Shown: one piece after another, positions 18,001 through 28,479 of the stretch
Layout: each line of letters starts with the position of its first letter
Numbering within the stretch: the stretch's first letter is position 1
Source of the DNA: Arsenophonus sp046530765
Lineage (GTDB): Bacteria > Pseudomonadota > Gammaproteobacteria > Enterobacterales > Enterobacteriaceae
Length of the DNA stretch: 64,000 nt
Reading direction: 5' to 3'
NCBI GenBank assembly: GCA_046530765.1
Contig: JBHEQS010000008.1
Location: 1-64,000 of the forward strand
The notes under the pieces: model-generated
Database searches by the model: none
What the model was told of the DNA's origin: nothing
Seen by the model: the letters and a program-made list of their open reading frames with translations, nothing else
Made by a program: the position numbers and the translations under genes

Positions 18001-19269
18001 GAATTTGGTAGAACAAAAGAAAGTTATAAAGTACCTTATGGGGCACAACTTAATAAAGGTAATAATGATGAAATTAATTGTGGTGAAACTGTTGCCAATT
18101 GGGATCCACATACAATGCCTATTATCAGTGAAGTTGCAGGAATTATTTGCTTCTCTGATATATCAGATGGGCAATCTATTATACGTCAAACAGATGAGCT
18201 AACTGGTTTATCATCAATTATTGTGCTTGATACTGCTGAGCGTACTGCTGGCAATAAAGATTTGCGTCCTGCATTGCGAATAATAGATGAAAAAAATAAT
18301 GATATATTAATTCCTGGAACTGAAATTCCTGTACAATATTTTTTACCTGGCAAAGCAATTGTTCAATTAGATGATGGTGCTGTAATAAATATTGGTGATA
18401 CATTAGCTCGAATTCCACAAGAATCTAGCGGTACAAAAGATATTACAGGTGGATTGCCGAGAGTTGCTGATCTATTTGAAGCCCGCCGACCAAAAGAGCC
18501 GGCTATTTTAGCTGAAATTAGTGGTATTGTTTCTTTTGGCAAAGAAACAAAAGGTAAACGTCGTCTAGTAATTACGTCTATAGATAGTAGTGATACACAT
18601 GAAGAGATGATTCCAAAATGGCGTCAACTTAATGTATTTGAAGGTGAGCGGGTTGATCGAGGAGATGTGATTTCTGATGGTCCAGAGTCACCACATGATA
18701 TTTTACGTTTACGTGGAGCTCATGCTGTTGCTCGTTATATTACAAACGAAGTTCAAGATGTTTATCGGTTACAAGGCGTTAAAATTAATGATAAACATAT
18801 TGAAGTTATAGTTCGTCAAATGTTACGTAAAGTGACAATTATTGATGCTGGTAGTGATGAATTTTTAGAAGGTGAACAAGTAGAATACTCTCGTGTTAAG
18901 CTAACGAATAAAAAATTAGAGCAAGAAGGCAAAGCTACTACAACATTTAGTCGTGATCTATTAGGCATTACAAAAGCATCTCTTGCAACAGAATCTTTTA
19001 TTTCAGCAGCTTCATTTCAGGAGACAACACGTGTTCTTACTGAAGCAGCAGTCGCCGGAAAACGCGATGAACTTCGAGGCTTGAAGGAAAATGTTATTGT
19101 TGGACGCTTAATTCCTGCTGGAACAGGTTACGCATATCACCAAGATCGGATTAGACACCGTTATATAAATAATATAATTTCTGAGAAAACACAAATTAGT
19201 GCTGATGCTGCAACTGCTAATTTAGCAGAATTGCTAAATGCCGGATTTAATAATAAAAACAATAAATAA
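15043..19269 (+). CDS. rpoC: DNA-directed RNA polymerase beta' subunit
   Basis: RpoC carries the catalytic magnesium site and the clamp of RNA polymerase. The 1408 residues compare with 1407 in E. coli. The start is a GTG (VKDLLKFLKAQTK in enterics), supported by GGAG 8 bases upstream. Visible parts are the N-terminal zinc ribbon CLCGKYKRLKHRGVICEKC, the catalytic NADFDGDQMAVH, the second zinc site in SCETNFGVCAKC, the trigger-loop region (QSIGEPGTQLTMRTFHIGG) and the C-terminal GTGYAYH. It is the last gene of the block and is followed by a hairpin terminator at 19283-19319. Confidence 0.99.
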   Translation: MKDLLKFLKAQTKIEEFDAIKISLASPDMIRSWSFGEVKKPETINYRTFKPERDGLFCARIFGPVKDYECLCGKYKRLKHRGVICEKCGVEVTQSKVRRERMGHIELASPTAHIWFLKSLPSRIGLLLDMPLRDIERVLYFESYVVVEGGMTSLERGQILTEEQYLDALEEFGDEFNSKMGAEAIQLLLKNLDLKQECEVLREELNTTNSETKRKKLTKRIKLLEAFIQSDNKPEWMILNVLPVLPPDLRPLVPLDGGRFATSDLNDLYRRVINRNNRLKRLLDLTAPDIIVRNEKRMLQEAVDALLDNGRRGRAITGSNKRPLKSLADMIKGKQGRFRQNLLGKRVDYSGRSVITVGPYLRLHQCGLPKRMALELFKPFIYGKLEVRGLATTIKAAKKMVEREEPVVWDILDEVIREHPVMLNRAPTLHRLGIQAFEPILIEGKAIQLHPLVCAAYNADFDGDQMAVHVPLTLEAQLEARALMMSTNNILSPASGEPIIVPSQDVVLGLYYMTRDCINAKGEGMVLYGPKEAERVYRSGFASLHARVKVRITEKLISDKGDIEVRTQLVDTTIGRAILWMIVPKTLPYSLINQPLGKKAISKMLNTCYRVLGLKQTVIFADQIMYTGFAYAARSGASVCIDDMVIPEKKSSIIAEAETEVAEIQDQFQSGLVTSGERYNKVIDIWAAANERVAKAMMENLSTETVVNNNGKGEQQVSFNNIFMMSDSGARGSAAQIRQLAGMRGLMTKPDGSIIETPITANFREGLNVLQYFISTHGARKGLADTALKTANSGYLTRRLVDVAQDLVVTEDDCGTHDGILMTPVIEGGDVKEPLRERVLGRVTAEDIVVPGTVNILISRNTLLTEKCCDELECNSVDRIKVRSVVSCETNFGVCAKCYGRDLARGYIINKGEAVGVIAAQSIGEPGTQLTMRTFHIGGAASRSATESSIQVSNNGKIKLVNAKFVKNLEGYLIITSRNTELQVVDEFGRTKESYKVPYGAQLNKGNNDEINCGETVANWDPHTMPIISEVAGIICFSDISDGQSIIRQTDELTGLSSIIVLDTAERTAGNKDLRPALRIIDEKNNDILIPGTEIPVQYFLPGKAIVQLDDGAVINIGDTLARIPQESSGTKDITGGLPRVADLFEARRPKEPAILAEISGIVSFGKETKGKRRLVITSIDSSDTHEEMIPKWRQLNVFEGERVDRGDVISDGPESPHDILRLRGAHAVARYITNEVQDVYRLQGVKINDKHIEVIVRQMLRKVTIIDAGSDEFLEGEQVEYSRVKLTNKKLEQEGKATTTFSRDLLGITKASLATESFISAASFQETTRVLTEAAVAGKRDELRGLKENVIVGRLIPAGTGYAYHQDRIRHRYINNIISEKTQISADAATANLAELLNAGFNNKNNK

Positions 19270-19282
19270 TTTAACTTATTTT

Positions 19283-19319
19283 TATAAATACCCTACTTCT
19301 TATATGTAGGGTATTTATA
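19283..19319 (+). terminator. Terminator of the rpoBC operon
   Basis: TATAAATACCCTAC pairs perfectly with GTAGGGTATTTATA (14 bp, loop 9). The GC-containing CCCTAC/GTAGGG core is closed by A/T pairs, but only a weak T-rich tail follows. It starts 13 bases after the rpoC stop. Confidence 0.8.
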
Positions 19320-20763
19320 TATAAATTATATAAATAATTAAATAATCTAATACAGTAATTTTACTATTTTATATATATTAAATATTTTATTTTTATTTTT
19401 ATTAGTTTTTTTACTTTATGTTTTAAACAATATTATTTTTTTTATAAAAACATTATATGATTAAGTTTACCAAGAAATAAAAATTAGTTTAAAAAATATT
19501 TTTTTTTACGATTTTATAAAATAAAAATTCAAGAAAGTATTTTTATATTATATTAATATAATATAATATAAAATATAATACTAAGAACTTGTTTCTAATC
19601 TTAAATTACTAAATAATCAATAGTGCACAAGTCTTAGACTGTAACTGTACCGATATAAAAAAAGAAAGACAATATTTGTACTATATATATTTATCATTTT
19701 ATAAATATAACTTCATGTTGATAAATGTGTTAGTGAATTGACTTCACAACAATCTGAGCAAATTATTTTTTTAATTTATTTTTTAACAGAAATAATTATT
19801 AACATATATTATATTGGATTTAGAATTCTTAAATTACTTAAAATAATAATATATTTAAGAAATAATTTTTTTCAAAAAAAATAAAAAGTAATATTTTATA
19901 AAATTATTGCTAAATATTTCGTCTAAATGATATTGATTTGAGGTTTACTATTATGTCTAAAGTATTAGATATAATGTAATAAAATAAATTCATTTTTAAA
20001 TGTAGTTATTTTCGAATAGACAACCTAAATACTCAATTATTTTTTCTAGTTTTATATTTTTATTAATTCGATATACGATTAAAACTAATATAATTACTTA
20101 TCTTTCTTCAAATTATTATTTTGTAAAAAGAGTTTATGTTTTAACTACTAAATATCAAATATCATTAAAAATTGAGATAAGTATTATCATATCTAAAATT
20201 AAAGTTTTAGTTTATATCTATTATTGTAATAATATTAGCCAGTTTAATGAAGAGATGTAAGCATATAATATAGATAATTGCAACTACAATAGATGAGTTT
20301 TTATCAAACAACTATTACTTATAATAATTATATTATTATAATAAAAAGTAAGAGATCAAAAGTGATCAGACAGATGATTAAAAATAATTAATAAAAATAG
20401 AAACAGGCTAATTATTGTTTAATTCTGATGATAAAATTTCCTTGTCAAATAATTATTCATTGAAATATTCTGATCAATTTTATTTTATTCCTTAAGAAAA
20501 TTTTATTTTTTTTATTTCTTAAAAAAATAATAATTTTAATAAATTAATTAAAATTTATTGGTATTTTGTATAAATCAGAGAAAATTTAATATACCAATAG
20601 CATTAATTTGAAGCTGACTGATTTTATGTTTATAGAAAATTGTAATTTATGTAAACAATGATATTATTGTACCATATCTATTTTATTGTTTATTTAGGTA
20701 ATAATAAAATAGAAATACATTATGATAATTTATAATTATTATTTAATTTTAATGGAATTAGTA
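19320..20763. other. Non-coding spacer between rpoC and hemE
   Basis: In E. coli the thiCEFSGH, rsd and nudC genes lie here; no remnant of them was recognised. Hairpins seen: 19543-19566 (24-bp perfect A/T palindrome), 20319-20341 (10 bp, loop 3) and TATTGGTAT/ATACCAATA (20556-20564 with 20591-20599). The last lies about 165 bases before hemE. Confidence 0.7.
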
Positions 20764-21828
20764 ATGTCTTTTTTAAAAAATGATCGTTACATGTGCGCGT
20801 TATTACGAAAGCCTGTTGATGCAACTCCAGTATGGATGATGCGTCAGGCAGGTCGTTATTTACCTGAATATAAAAAAATTCGTAAAAAAGCAGGTGATTT
20901 TCTCTCTCTATGTAAAAATAGCGAGCTAGCTTGTGAAGCAACATTACAACCATTGAATCGCTTTTCATTAGATGCTGCAATTCTTTTTTCAGATATTCTT
21001 ACTATTCCTGATGCTATGGGTTTAGATCTTTATTTTTCAGAACAAAATGGGCCTATGTTTAAAAAACCTATTCGTTGTTTATCAGAAATAGAGAAACTTC
21101 CAATTCCTGATCCTGAGCAAGAATTAGTGTATGTAATGAATACAGTGCGCTCTGTTAGAAAGGCTTTAAAAGAAAAAGTTCCATTAATAGGGTTTTCTGG
21201 TAGTCCATGGACATTATCAACTTATATGGTTGAAGGTAGAAGCAGTAAATATTTTGCTCGTATAAAAAAAATGATGTATACTGAACCAAAAGCTTTACAT
21301 TTGCTATTGGATAAGTTAACTGAAAGCATAATTCTTTATCTAAATGCTCAGATTCAAGCAGGTGCTCAATCTATAATGATTTTCGATACTTGGGGCGGTG
21401 TATTAACTGGTCGTGATTATCGTCAATTTTCTCTGTATTACATGCATAAAATTATTGATAGTTTACTTAGAAAATGTGAAGGTCAGAAAGTTCCAATAAC
21501 ATTATTTACTAAAGGTGGAGGCCAGTGGTTAGAGTCAATGGCTGATACTGGTTGCGATGCATTAGGGATTGACTGGATGACAGATATTAAAGAAGCTCGT
21601 TATCGTGTAGGCAATAAGGTAGCGTTACAAGGAAATATGGATAATTCTGTATTGTATGCTTCAAAAAAACGCATTAAATTTGAAGTTAAAACAATTTTAA
21701 AGAAATTTGGTCACGGAAGTGGTCACGTTTTTAATTTAGGTCATGGTGTTAATCATGATGTTCCACCTAATAATGTTGAAGAATTTATTAATTTAGTGCA
21801 CAAACTATCAAAACGATATCACCAATAA
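20764..21828 (+). CDS. hemE: Uroporphyrinogen decarboxylase
   Basis: HemE removes four carboxyl groups from uroporphyrinogen III to give coproporphyrinogen III, the substrate of HemF. With this start the protein has 354 residues, exactly the E. coli length, and begins MSFLKNDRYMCALLRKPVD; an upstream in-frame ATG would add residues with no homology. Family motifs are PVWMMRQAGRYLPEY, the catalytic Asp in ILFSDILT, GFSGSPWTLSTYMVEG, FDTWGGVL and FNLGHGVNHDVPP. It stands alone between two eroded spacers. With hemF at 51193 it indicates that heme synthesis is kept. Confidence 0.97.
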   Translation: MSFLKNDRYMCALLRKPVDATPVWMMRQAGRYLPEYKKIRKKAGDFLSLCKNSELACEATLQPLNRFSLDAAILFSDILTIPDAMGLDLYFSEQNGPMFKKPIRCLSEIEKLPIPDPEQELVYVMNTVRSVRKALKEKVPLIGFSGSPWTLSTYMVEGRSSKYFARIKKMMYTEPKALHLLLDKLTESIILYLNAQIQAGAQSIMIFDTWGGVLTGRDYRQFSLYYMHKIIDSLLRKCEGQKVPITLFTKGGGQWLESMADTGCDALGIDWMTDIKEARYRVGNKVALQGNMDNSVLYASKKRIKFEVKTILKKFGHGSGHVFNLGHGVNHDVPPNNVEEFINLVHKLSKRYHQ

Positions 21829-22313
21829 TAGAGATTCTATTTCAAAAAAAAATAATTGAAGTAAATGATAATTATTAAAAATAAGTTAAATAATACTCAT
21901 AAAGAAAATAAAAAAAATATTTTTTTTATTAAATTTTAAGTAAAAAACAAATGTTATTTATAACAAATTATTACGTTATAAACAAGTGATAAAAATTAAA
22001 CAAATTATTCTTTTATATAATTTTTCTATATTCAACTTTATTTGCATTATTAATTTTATATTAAAAATATATTCTAAGAATAGAGTAAATGATTTTATAC
22101 GCAAATGTTTAGTGTTTTTGTAAAATATTGATTCTATCATAATTGTTTTATATTTTATGTATACATTTTGTGTGGTAGAATCTTATTCTATTAATTTTAG
22201 AAAAAATATAATATAATTTTTTATCATAGAAGATGATTAAAAATTATTAATCATACTAGATTAGATTTTTTAATTTATAAAATATGCTTATTTATTATAA
22301 TAGTTATATATAA

Positions 22314-22356
22314 CAACAAAAGATAAATGATTACCATCATTATTTATCTTTTGTTG
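22314..22356. terminator. Orphan terminator-like hairpin
   Basis: CAACAAAAGATAAATGAT pairs with ATTATTTATCTTTTGTTG (18 bp with one G-U on one strand; loop 7). No gene is left beside it. It may be the terminator of a lost gene of this locus such as yjaG or hupA. Confidence 0.5.
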
Positions 22357-22629
22357 AAATGCTATAAATATTTAAGCATTGAAAATCAATAATGAGCAGT
22401 ATGCTTATTTATTTTATAGCAAAATAAAAAATATTTTATATATAATTTCAATGTAAAATTAATATAAATTTTTACTATATGTTTAAACATCTCAATATTA
22501 CGGAATTTAGAATTATATTAAATATAATAATTTATATTATGAATCTACTCTATATTCTAATACATAATGTTTATTATAATCAAATATTTTAAATTGAATA
22601 AAATAAAATTTAATTTTACTACATTAAAT

Positions 22630-22660
22630 AGATAATATATTATAAAATAATATATTATCT
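22630..22660. repeat. A/T inverted repeat, 14-bp arms
   Basis: AGATAATATATTAT pairs perfectly with ATAATATATTATCT around a 3-base loop. No function is evident. Confidence 0.6.
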
Positions 22661-23450
22661 TAGATTATTAATTATTTTATAAATAAATTTGTTTTTAACA
22701 TGATATATTTTATATTTGTTATATGAATTGAATTATTAATTATTAAATATAATAAAAAAAATTTTATTTATTATACAACTACGTTTATTTTTTTTATTAA
22801 TTAAATAAATCATTCACTCAAAACAATGTATTTAATTAGTATAGCAATCTTTAAGATTAATTTAGCAGACTAAAGAATATTTTATAAAAAAATTAAAATG
22901 ATAATTTTAAATAAAAATTAAATATTTAATGATTGATTTTCTATTTAATTATATCTCATAAATATATGATTAAGTTATGATTGAATGACTTAATACGCTA
23001 TATATATAGTATAGTTATTAATTTACTTTTTAAGATTTCATTCATTGTGTTTTTAAATTATGATTTAATAGCAAAATTTTTTAACAACATATATTATAAT
23101 TTTATTTTTTAAAATAGAAGTTGAAAGCATTTTCTAAGTAAATATATAAAATTAATAAGTTATGTATATCAAATAATATCTATATCATTTAAATCATTAA
23201 ATAAAGTTTATGAATGAGATTTTAAATAAAATAATTAAAAGTAGTAATGTTTTTCAGTATGTAATAAGAAATAGAAACACAAGTGAAAGTAAATCTAAAA
23301 TTTACCAAAATAACTATTTAGTTATTTTAAATAGATAGTGAAATATGCAATAAAGTCCAATTTATTATATTTAATACTTTTGTTCTTACATCATTACGAT
23401 GTAGACATGGTAGAAATACACTACAATTGATTTTGTAAATAAACCAATAT

Positions 23451-24188
23451 TTGTTGATTGTAAATAAAAAAAGAAGTAATAAAGTAGATAAATTAAAAAT
23501 ATTTAGAGGAGATATTAAACATATTTTATTAATTTGGCGCAGTCTTATTATACTTAATATTATAATGCTACTTAGCAGTTGCACTAGTAAACCTAAAATT
23601 TCTAGATTTAGTGCAAGTAGTTTTTTTTCAAACGATGGAGCTATTCGTTTGTGGCGATTAAATGATCAAAAAAATAATCCTCAGGCAATAATTACGATAT
23701 ATAGTTCAAATGAAGGAAATAATACTACTATTACTTTTTTAAAATATCGTAAAGGTAAACTTTGGCAAATTTTCTATGAAGCTTTTAAATATAAAGATAA
23801 AGAAAAACAACATATAAGATTTGATAAAAATAATCATATTGTTTTTATGCAGCGAATAGTAAACAATAATAAACTTTTTTTAACTAATGATGATATTATT
23901 CGATGGCATTACGAATCAGATCGATTAATTAATTTGAGCACCACTCTTATTGATAGTAATGTAAATCTCTATCAAGGGTATTGGCGCAAAGGTCAGATTG
24001 TAACTTGTACAGGTGAAAAACGTAATATAAGTTTTTCATCTCAGTCAGAAAATTTGATACGATATAGATTGCGAACTGATGGTGATGATTTGAATATAGC
24101 CTGGTTAGAAACATCAGAAGGTAATAAGTTGTTGCTTGTTACAAATGAGAATTTGTGTTTATGGTCGCCAATAAAAAATAATGTTTAA
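23451..24188 (+). CDS. yjaH: YjaH-like lipoprotein (DUF1481 family)
   Basis: This is a predicted lipoprotein of unknown function. A hydrophobic segment (about 25-41) ends in the lipobox LSSC with Cys44, so the mature protein should be lipid-anchored. The mature part fits the YjaH/DUF1481 family, and its place just before the 3' end of convergent purD is the E. coli context (hupA-yjaH). The start is uncertain. The given TTG opens the longest frame, yet the only good ribosome binding site (GAGGAG, 23506-23511) lies inside it, before ATT codons, with no ATG, GTG or TTG in frame near it. Only 6 bases separate it from the purD stop. Confidence 0.75.
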   Translation: MLIVNKKRSNKVDKLKIFRGDIKHILLIWRSLIILNIIMLLSSCTSKPKISRFSASSFFSNDGAIRLWRLNDQKNNPQAIITIYSSNEGNNTTITFLKYRKGKLWQIFYEAFKYKDKEKQHIRFDKNNHIVFMQRIVNNNKLFLTNDDIIRWHYESDRLINLSTTLIDSNVNLYQGYWRKGQIVTCTGEKRNISFSSQSENLIRYRLRTDGDDLNIAWLETSEGNKLLLVTNENLCLWSPIKNNV

Positions 24189-24194
24189 GTTTTT

Positions 24195-25478
24195 TTACTT
24201 TAAACGAGATAATGCCAAATAACCAATATCATTACGATAAAATGAACCAGTCCAAGATATTTTTTCAGCTATATTATAAGCTATTTTTCGAGCATCAAGA
24301 ATTGTTTTTCCAAGTGCTGTAATTGACAATACACGTCCTCCTGTAGTAATAATTAAATTCTCTTTTAATTCTGTTCCAGAGTGAAAAATTTTATATATTT
24401 CTGTTGTGTCATAATCGACAACTTGAATAATATCACCTTTTCGATAATTATTTGGATAACCTTCTGCTGCCATGATAACGCATAAGGCATGGCGCTCATC
24501 CCAACATGATTTTTTACCAGCTAACTCTCCGTTTGCAGCATATAAACACAGCTCTACAAGATCAGATTGCAAGCGCATCATAATGACTTGAGCTTCTGGG
24601 TCACCAAATCGGCAATTAAACTCAATAACTTTTGGATTTCCTTCTTTATCTATCATCAATCCTGCATATAAAAATCCTTTATATTGTCTACCATCTATAG
24701 ACATAGCTTCTACTGTAGGATAAATAATTTGATCCATTATTCGTTTATGAATAATATCAGTGATAATAGGAGCAGGAGAATATGCGCCCATTCCACCTGT
24801 GTTTGGTCCACTATTATTATTGCCGACTCGTTTGTGATCTTGGCTTGTTGCCATAGGAAGTACATTTTTTCCATCAACCATTACAATAAAACTGGCTTCT
24901 TCTCCATCGAGAAATTTCTCTATGACAATAATGCGCCTTTCTTGAGAAAATTTATTTCTTCCAAGCATTCTTTGAACAGCGTTTTTTGCCTCTTCTAATG
25001 TCATAGCAACAACAACTCCCTTACCAGCTGCTAGACCATCTTCTTTAATAACAACAGGAGCGCCAATCTTTTCAAGAAAAATGATTGCTGGTTTAATTTC
25101 AAAAAAAGTTTTATAAGTAGCTGTTGGTATATGATGTCGAGTAAGAAAATTTTTAGTGAATGATTTTGAAGCTTCTAACTGTGCTGCCTTTTTTGTTGGG
25201 CCAAAAATAGTCAAACCGGAATCCTGAAAAGCATCAACAACACCTAAAGCTAAAGGAGTTTCTGGTCCAACTATTGTTAAATGAATATTATTTTTTTTGG
25301 CAAATCTTGTTAAGCTATCAATATCTGTTGCTGAAATGTTAATATTGGTTAATTTTTTTTCTAGAGCAGTTCCTGCATTTCCTGGAGAAACGTAAACCTT
25401 ATTAACAAGCTGTGATTGAGCTGCCTTCCACGCCAATGCATGCTCTCGTCCACCATTTCCAATAATTAAGACATTCAT
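24195..25478 (-). CDS. purD: Phosphoribosylamine-glycine ligase
   Basis: PurD joins glycine to phosphoribosylamine using ATP, the second step of de novo purine synthesis. The 427 residues (E. coli 429) show the N-terminal MNVLIIGNGGREHALAWK, the ATP-grasp core with APVVIKEDGLAAGKGVVVA, DGEEASFIVMVDG and TGGMGAYSPAP, and the metal-binding end NCRFGDPEAQ. It follows purH by 16 bases in the enteric purHD order. It converges on yjaH with almost no spacer and no hairpin in between, so the two transcripts probably overlap. Confidence 0.97.
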   Translation of the reverse strand: MNVLIIGNGGREHALAWKAAQSQLVNKVYVSPGNAGTALEKKLTNINISATDIDSLTRFAKKNNIHLTIVGPETPLALGVVDAFQDSGLTIFGPTKKAAQLEASKSFTKNFLTRHHIPTATYKTFFEIKPAIIFLEKIGAPVVIKEDGLAAGKGVVVAMTLEEAKNAVQRMLGRNKFSQERRIIVIEKFLDGEEASFIVMVDGKNVLPMATSQDHKRVGNNNSGPNTGGMGAYSPAPIITDIIHKRIMDQIIYPTVEAMSIDGRQYKGFLYAGLMIDKEGNPKVIEFNCRFGDPEAQVIMMRLQSDLVELCLYAANGELAGKKSCWDERHALCVIMAAEGYPNNYRKGDIIQVVDYDTTEIYKIFHSGTELKENLIITTGGRVLSITALGKTILDARKIAYNIAEKISWTGSFYRNDIGYLALSRLK

Positions 25479-25494
25479 ATTATTACTCTTTAAA

Positions 25495-27084
25495 TTAGTG
25501 ACGAAAATGACGCATATTGGTAAAAATCATAGCAATATTATGTTCATTAGCTGCTATGATAATTTCATCGTCACGAATTGAACCGCCTGGCTGAATAATG
25601 CATGCTATCCCAACTTTAGCAGCAACATCAATTGCGTCTCGAAATGGAAAAAAACCATCAGATGCCATTGCGCACCCAACAAGATCTAAATTCTCATCCT
25701 GCGCTTTTAATGTTGCTATTTTCACTGAATAAACACGGCTCATTTGTCCAGCACCAATACCGATTGTCATATTATTTTTTCCATAAACAATAGCATTAGA
25801 CTTTACAAATTTTGCAACTTGCCAACAAAATATTGAATTTTCTATTTCTTGTTCGCTTGGTTGACGTTCAGAAACTATTCGAATATTAGATTTGGTAATT
25901 AAGCCTAGATCTCGTTCTTGCACCAATAAACCTCCATTTATTCGTTTAAAATCTAAATCTATAACTTCTGAATTCCATTCTCCACATATTAGAACGCGAA
26001 CATTTAACTTACTTGAAAGAATTTTTAGTGCAACTTCATTAACAGATGGTGCGATAATGACTTCAACAAATTGTCGTTCAATAATTGTTTTAGCTGTTTT
26101 TGGGTCTAGTTCGCGATTAAATGCAATAACACCACCAAATGCAGAATTTGGATCAGTTTTAAAAGCATGATTGTAAGCTGCGCAAATATCAGTGCTTATT
26201 GCAACTCCACAAGGATTTGTGTGCTTTACAATTACACAAGCTGGTTTAGAATAGCTTTTTACACATTCCAATGCTATATCAGCATCTGTAATGTTATTAT
26301 AAGAAAGTGATTTGCCTTGCAGTTGCTTTGCTCTAGAAATAGAAGAATTTACTTTATTTTTTTCTATATAAAAAGCAGCTTTTTGGTGACTATTTTCACC
26401 GTAACGCATATCATGATGTTTAATAAAGTTAAGGTTTAATATCTTTGGAAATTTAAAATAAAGTTTATTTCTATTAAAACAACAAGATGACGCTAATTTA
26501 TCAAAATAATTAGCAATTTTTTCATCATAAACTGCGATATATTTAAATGCCTTAACTGCCAACTCAAATCGAAATATATTAGACAAACAGTTTCGATGAT
26601 TATCTATTTCTTCAATAATTCTATGATAATCCTTGGTATCAATAACTATAGCAACATCTTTATAATTTTTGGCAGCAGAACGTACCATAGTTGCACCACC
26701 AATATCAATCTTTTCAATAGCATTTTCTAACGCACAATCTGTATTTGAAATAGTTTCAGGAAAATGATAAAGATTAACAATAACCATATCAATTTGAATA
26801 ATTTGATGTTGTTTCATTATTTCATCATCTTTCCCGCGTCGCCAAAGAATACCTCCATGCACTTTTGGATGAAGAGTTTTGAGACGTCCATCCATCATTT
26901 CTGGCCATTCTGTATACTCAGTAACATCAATAACACTTAATTTTGCTTTTCTCAGTAATTTAGCTGTACCACCAGTAGAGATAAGTTCAATGTTGCGTTT
27001 AAGTAAATCTTTTGCAAATTTAACGATACCTTCTTTATCTGAAACGCTTATTAAAGCACGTCGAACTGGTCGTAGTTGTAACAT
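25495..27084 (-). CDS. purH: Bifunctional AICAR transformylase / IMP cyclohydrolase
   Basis: PurH makes the last two steps to IMP: formyl transfer from 10-formyl-tetrahydrofolate to AICAR, then ring closure. From this ATG it has 529 residues like E. coli (QLRPVRRALISVSDK start). An ATG 12 bases upstream gives a four-residue extension that homology does not support; neither start has a strong ribosome binding site. The cyclohydrolase domain (1-about 200) includes STGGTAKLL and EMMDGRLKTLHPKVHGG; the transformylase domain includes RYGENSHQKAAFY, the catalytic KHTNPCGVA and the end QPGGSIRDDEII. It heads purHD and depends on the folate pathway that pabA serves. Confidence 0.97.
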   Translation of the reverse strand: MLQLRPVRRALISVSDKEGIVKFAKDLLKRNIELISTGGTAKLLRKAKLSVIDVTEYTEWPEMMDGRLKTLHPKVHGGILWRRGKDDEIMKQHQIIQIDMVIVNLYHFPETISNTDCALENAIEKIDIGGATMVRSAAKNYKDVAIVIDTKDYHRIIEEIDNHRNCLSNIFRFELAVKAFKYIAVYDEKIANYFDKLASSCCFNRNKLYFKFPKILNLNFIKHHDMRYGENSHQKAAFYIEKNKVNSSISRAKQLQGKSLSYNNITDADIALECVKSYSKPACVIVKHTNPCGVAISTDICAAYNHAFKTDPNSAFGGVIAFNRELDPKTAKTIIERQFVEVIIAPSVNEVALKILSSKLNVRVLICGEWNSEVIDLDFKRINGGLLVQERDLGLITKSNIRIVSERQPSEQEIENSIFCWQVAKFVKSNAIVYGKNNMTIGIGAGQMSRVYSVKIATLKAQDENLDLVGCAMASDGFFPFRDAIDVAAKVGIACIIQPGGSIRDDEIIIAANEHNIAMIFTNMRHFRH

Positions 27085-27406
27085 AATATGGCCCATTGTA
27101 ATAATATCTTTTTAAGATTAATAAATCTTTTAATTATTTAAACTTATAAATATATTAAAAAAATAATTTAAGAATTTTTTTATTTTAAATTGAATTTAAA
27201 ATGCATGAATTTGAGTATTTTATATAATTTTTATTATTTTATTTAATTTAATATATCTATATTATTATTTATAATAACACAAAGCTTTCTTATTTAATTA
27301 AGCAATTAAATAAAATTATTGAAATAAATATTAACTTAGTAAGATTATCAAGATGTAAAAACATCAATAATACGACTTTAGACAATTTAGTATGAAACTA
27401 ATTAAT

Positions 27407-27454
27407 TCAAGTAGTTATTTATATTTTCTTTATAATATATAAATAACTACTTGA
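27407..27454. terminator. Orphan hairpin, 18-bp perfect stem
   Basis: TCAAGTAGTTATTTATAT (27407-27424) pairs perfectly with the complement at 27437-27454 around a 12-base loop. It lies 320 bases upstream of purH with no adjacent gene, so it may be a relic terminator of lost neighbours. Confidence 0.5.
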
Positions 27455-27727
27455 TTCTATTTATAGAAATATAATTAATGACAATTCATAAATTTTAATA
27501 ATTAATCAAACAATATATATTCATTCTATATGTAAAATTTTTAATTATAACTCATATATTTATTACTGATCTCAACAATACATATGTAAATTAGTTAATA
27601 TATACAGAGAGTTTCATATAGATTAAAATAGTGTAAAGATCCAACAAAAGTCGACAGTGATTACTAAAAAACATTTTTGCTGATAAAACATATTTTTTTA
27701 AAAAAAATAAAATATTTTATTTTCGAG

Positions 27728-27767
27728 ACTAGTACCTTTTATATAAAAGTATATAAAATGTACTAGT
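27728..27767. repeat. Inverted repeat, 17-bp arms with one mismatch
   Basis: ACTAGTACCTTTTATAT pairs with ATATAAAATGTACTAGT around AAAAGT, with one mismatch. The outer ACTAGTAC is itself close to the TACTAGTA centre of the palindrome at 1849-1900. Confidence 0.6.
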
Positions 27768-28443
27768 AGGCAGTTAGAATTTATCAAGAATAATATATGT
27801 TGTGATCTAAATATAATATGTAGACTTTTATTAAACCTCTAATAAAGTCATATGAAAATAATAAATAGTAGTTTATACTGTGTAATAGAAAAGTTTAATT
27901 CACTTATTTGATGTTTATAAAAGATTCTACTTATAATATGTTTTTATTTCTTAATAATCGACAATTTTAATATTTTTATTAATTAAAATTAGTGATACAA
28001 AAATACAGCTTAATTTTGATTTAAATTTATATTGATATAAATATTGATATTGTTTTAAATTTTTTAACATGCATAATAATATGTAAACTATTAATTAATT
28101 TTGATCTCAAATTTTTATATTTAACTTAGAACTAATATATTTAGCTGAAGTCTAATTAAAGAAAATGAATTATACGTATAAATATAAAATTTGTATAAAT
28201 ATTGAAAATATATTTATTTTTTTTGTTAAATTATTCAAAGATGTGTTATCTATTGTTATTTAGTACACAATAGATATACTAAAAAAGAAATAAAATTTAA
28301 ATGTAAGAAAGTATTTATAAATTTCATATAGCTTTTACTAAAATATTAAAATGCTTATAATTTTAACAAACACATTTTAACAAACATCAAAGCATTAATT
28401 TTTACATGTTAAAACTTAAAAAATAAGAATAAATATAGTTAAC

Positions 28444-28479
28444 AATATCTAAATTATTTTAAAAAATAATTTAGATATT
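28444..28479. repeat. Inverted repeat, 17-bp arms, 2-base centre
   Basis: AATATCTAAATTATTTT is followed by AA and then its exact reverse complement. No gene adjoins it. Confidence 0.7.

Larger units (their letters stand above)
21829..23450. other. Non-coding spacer between hemE and yjaH
   Basis: E. coli has nfi, yjaG and hupA here; none is recognisable. Two strong hairpins remain, at 22314-22356 and 22630-22660. Short frames on both strands look random. Loss of hupA removes one HU subunit; whether hupB exists elsewhere is unknown. Confidence 0.75.
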
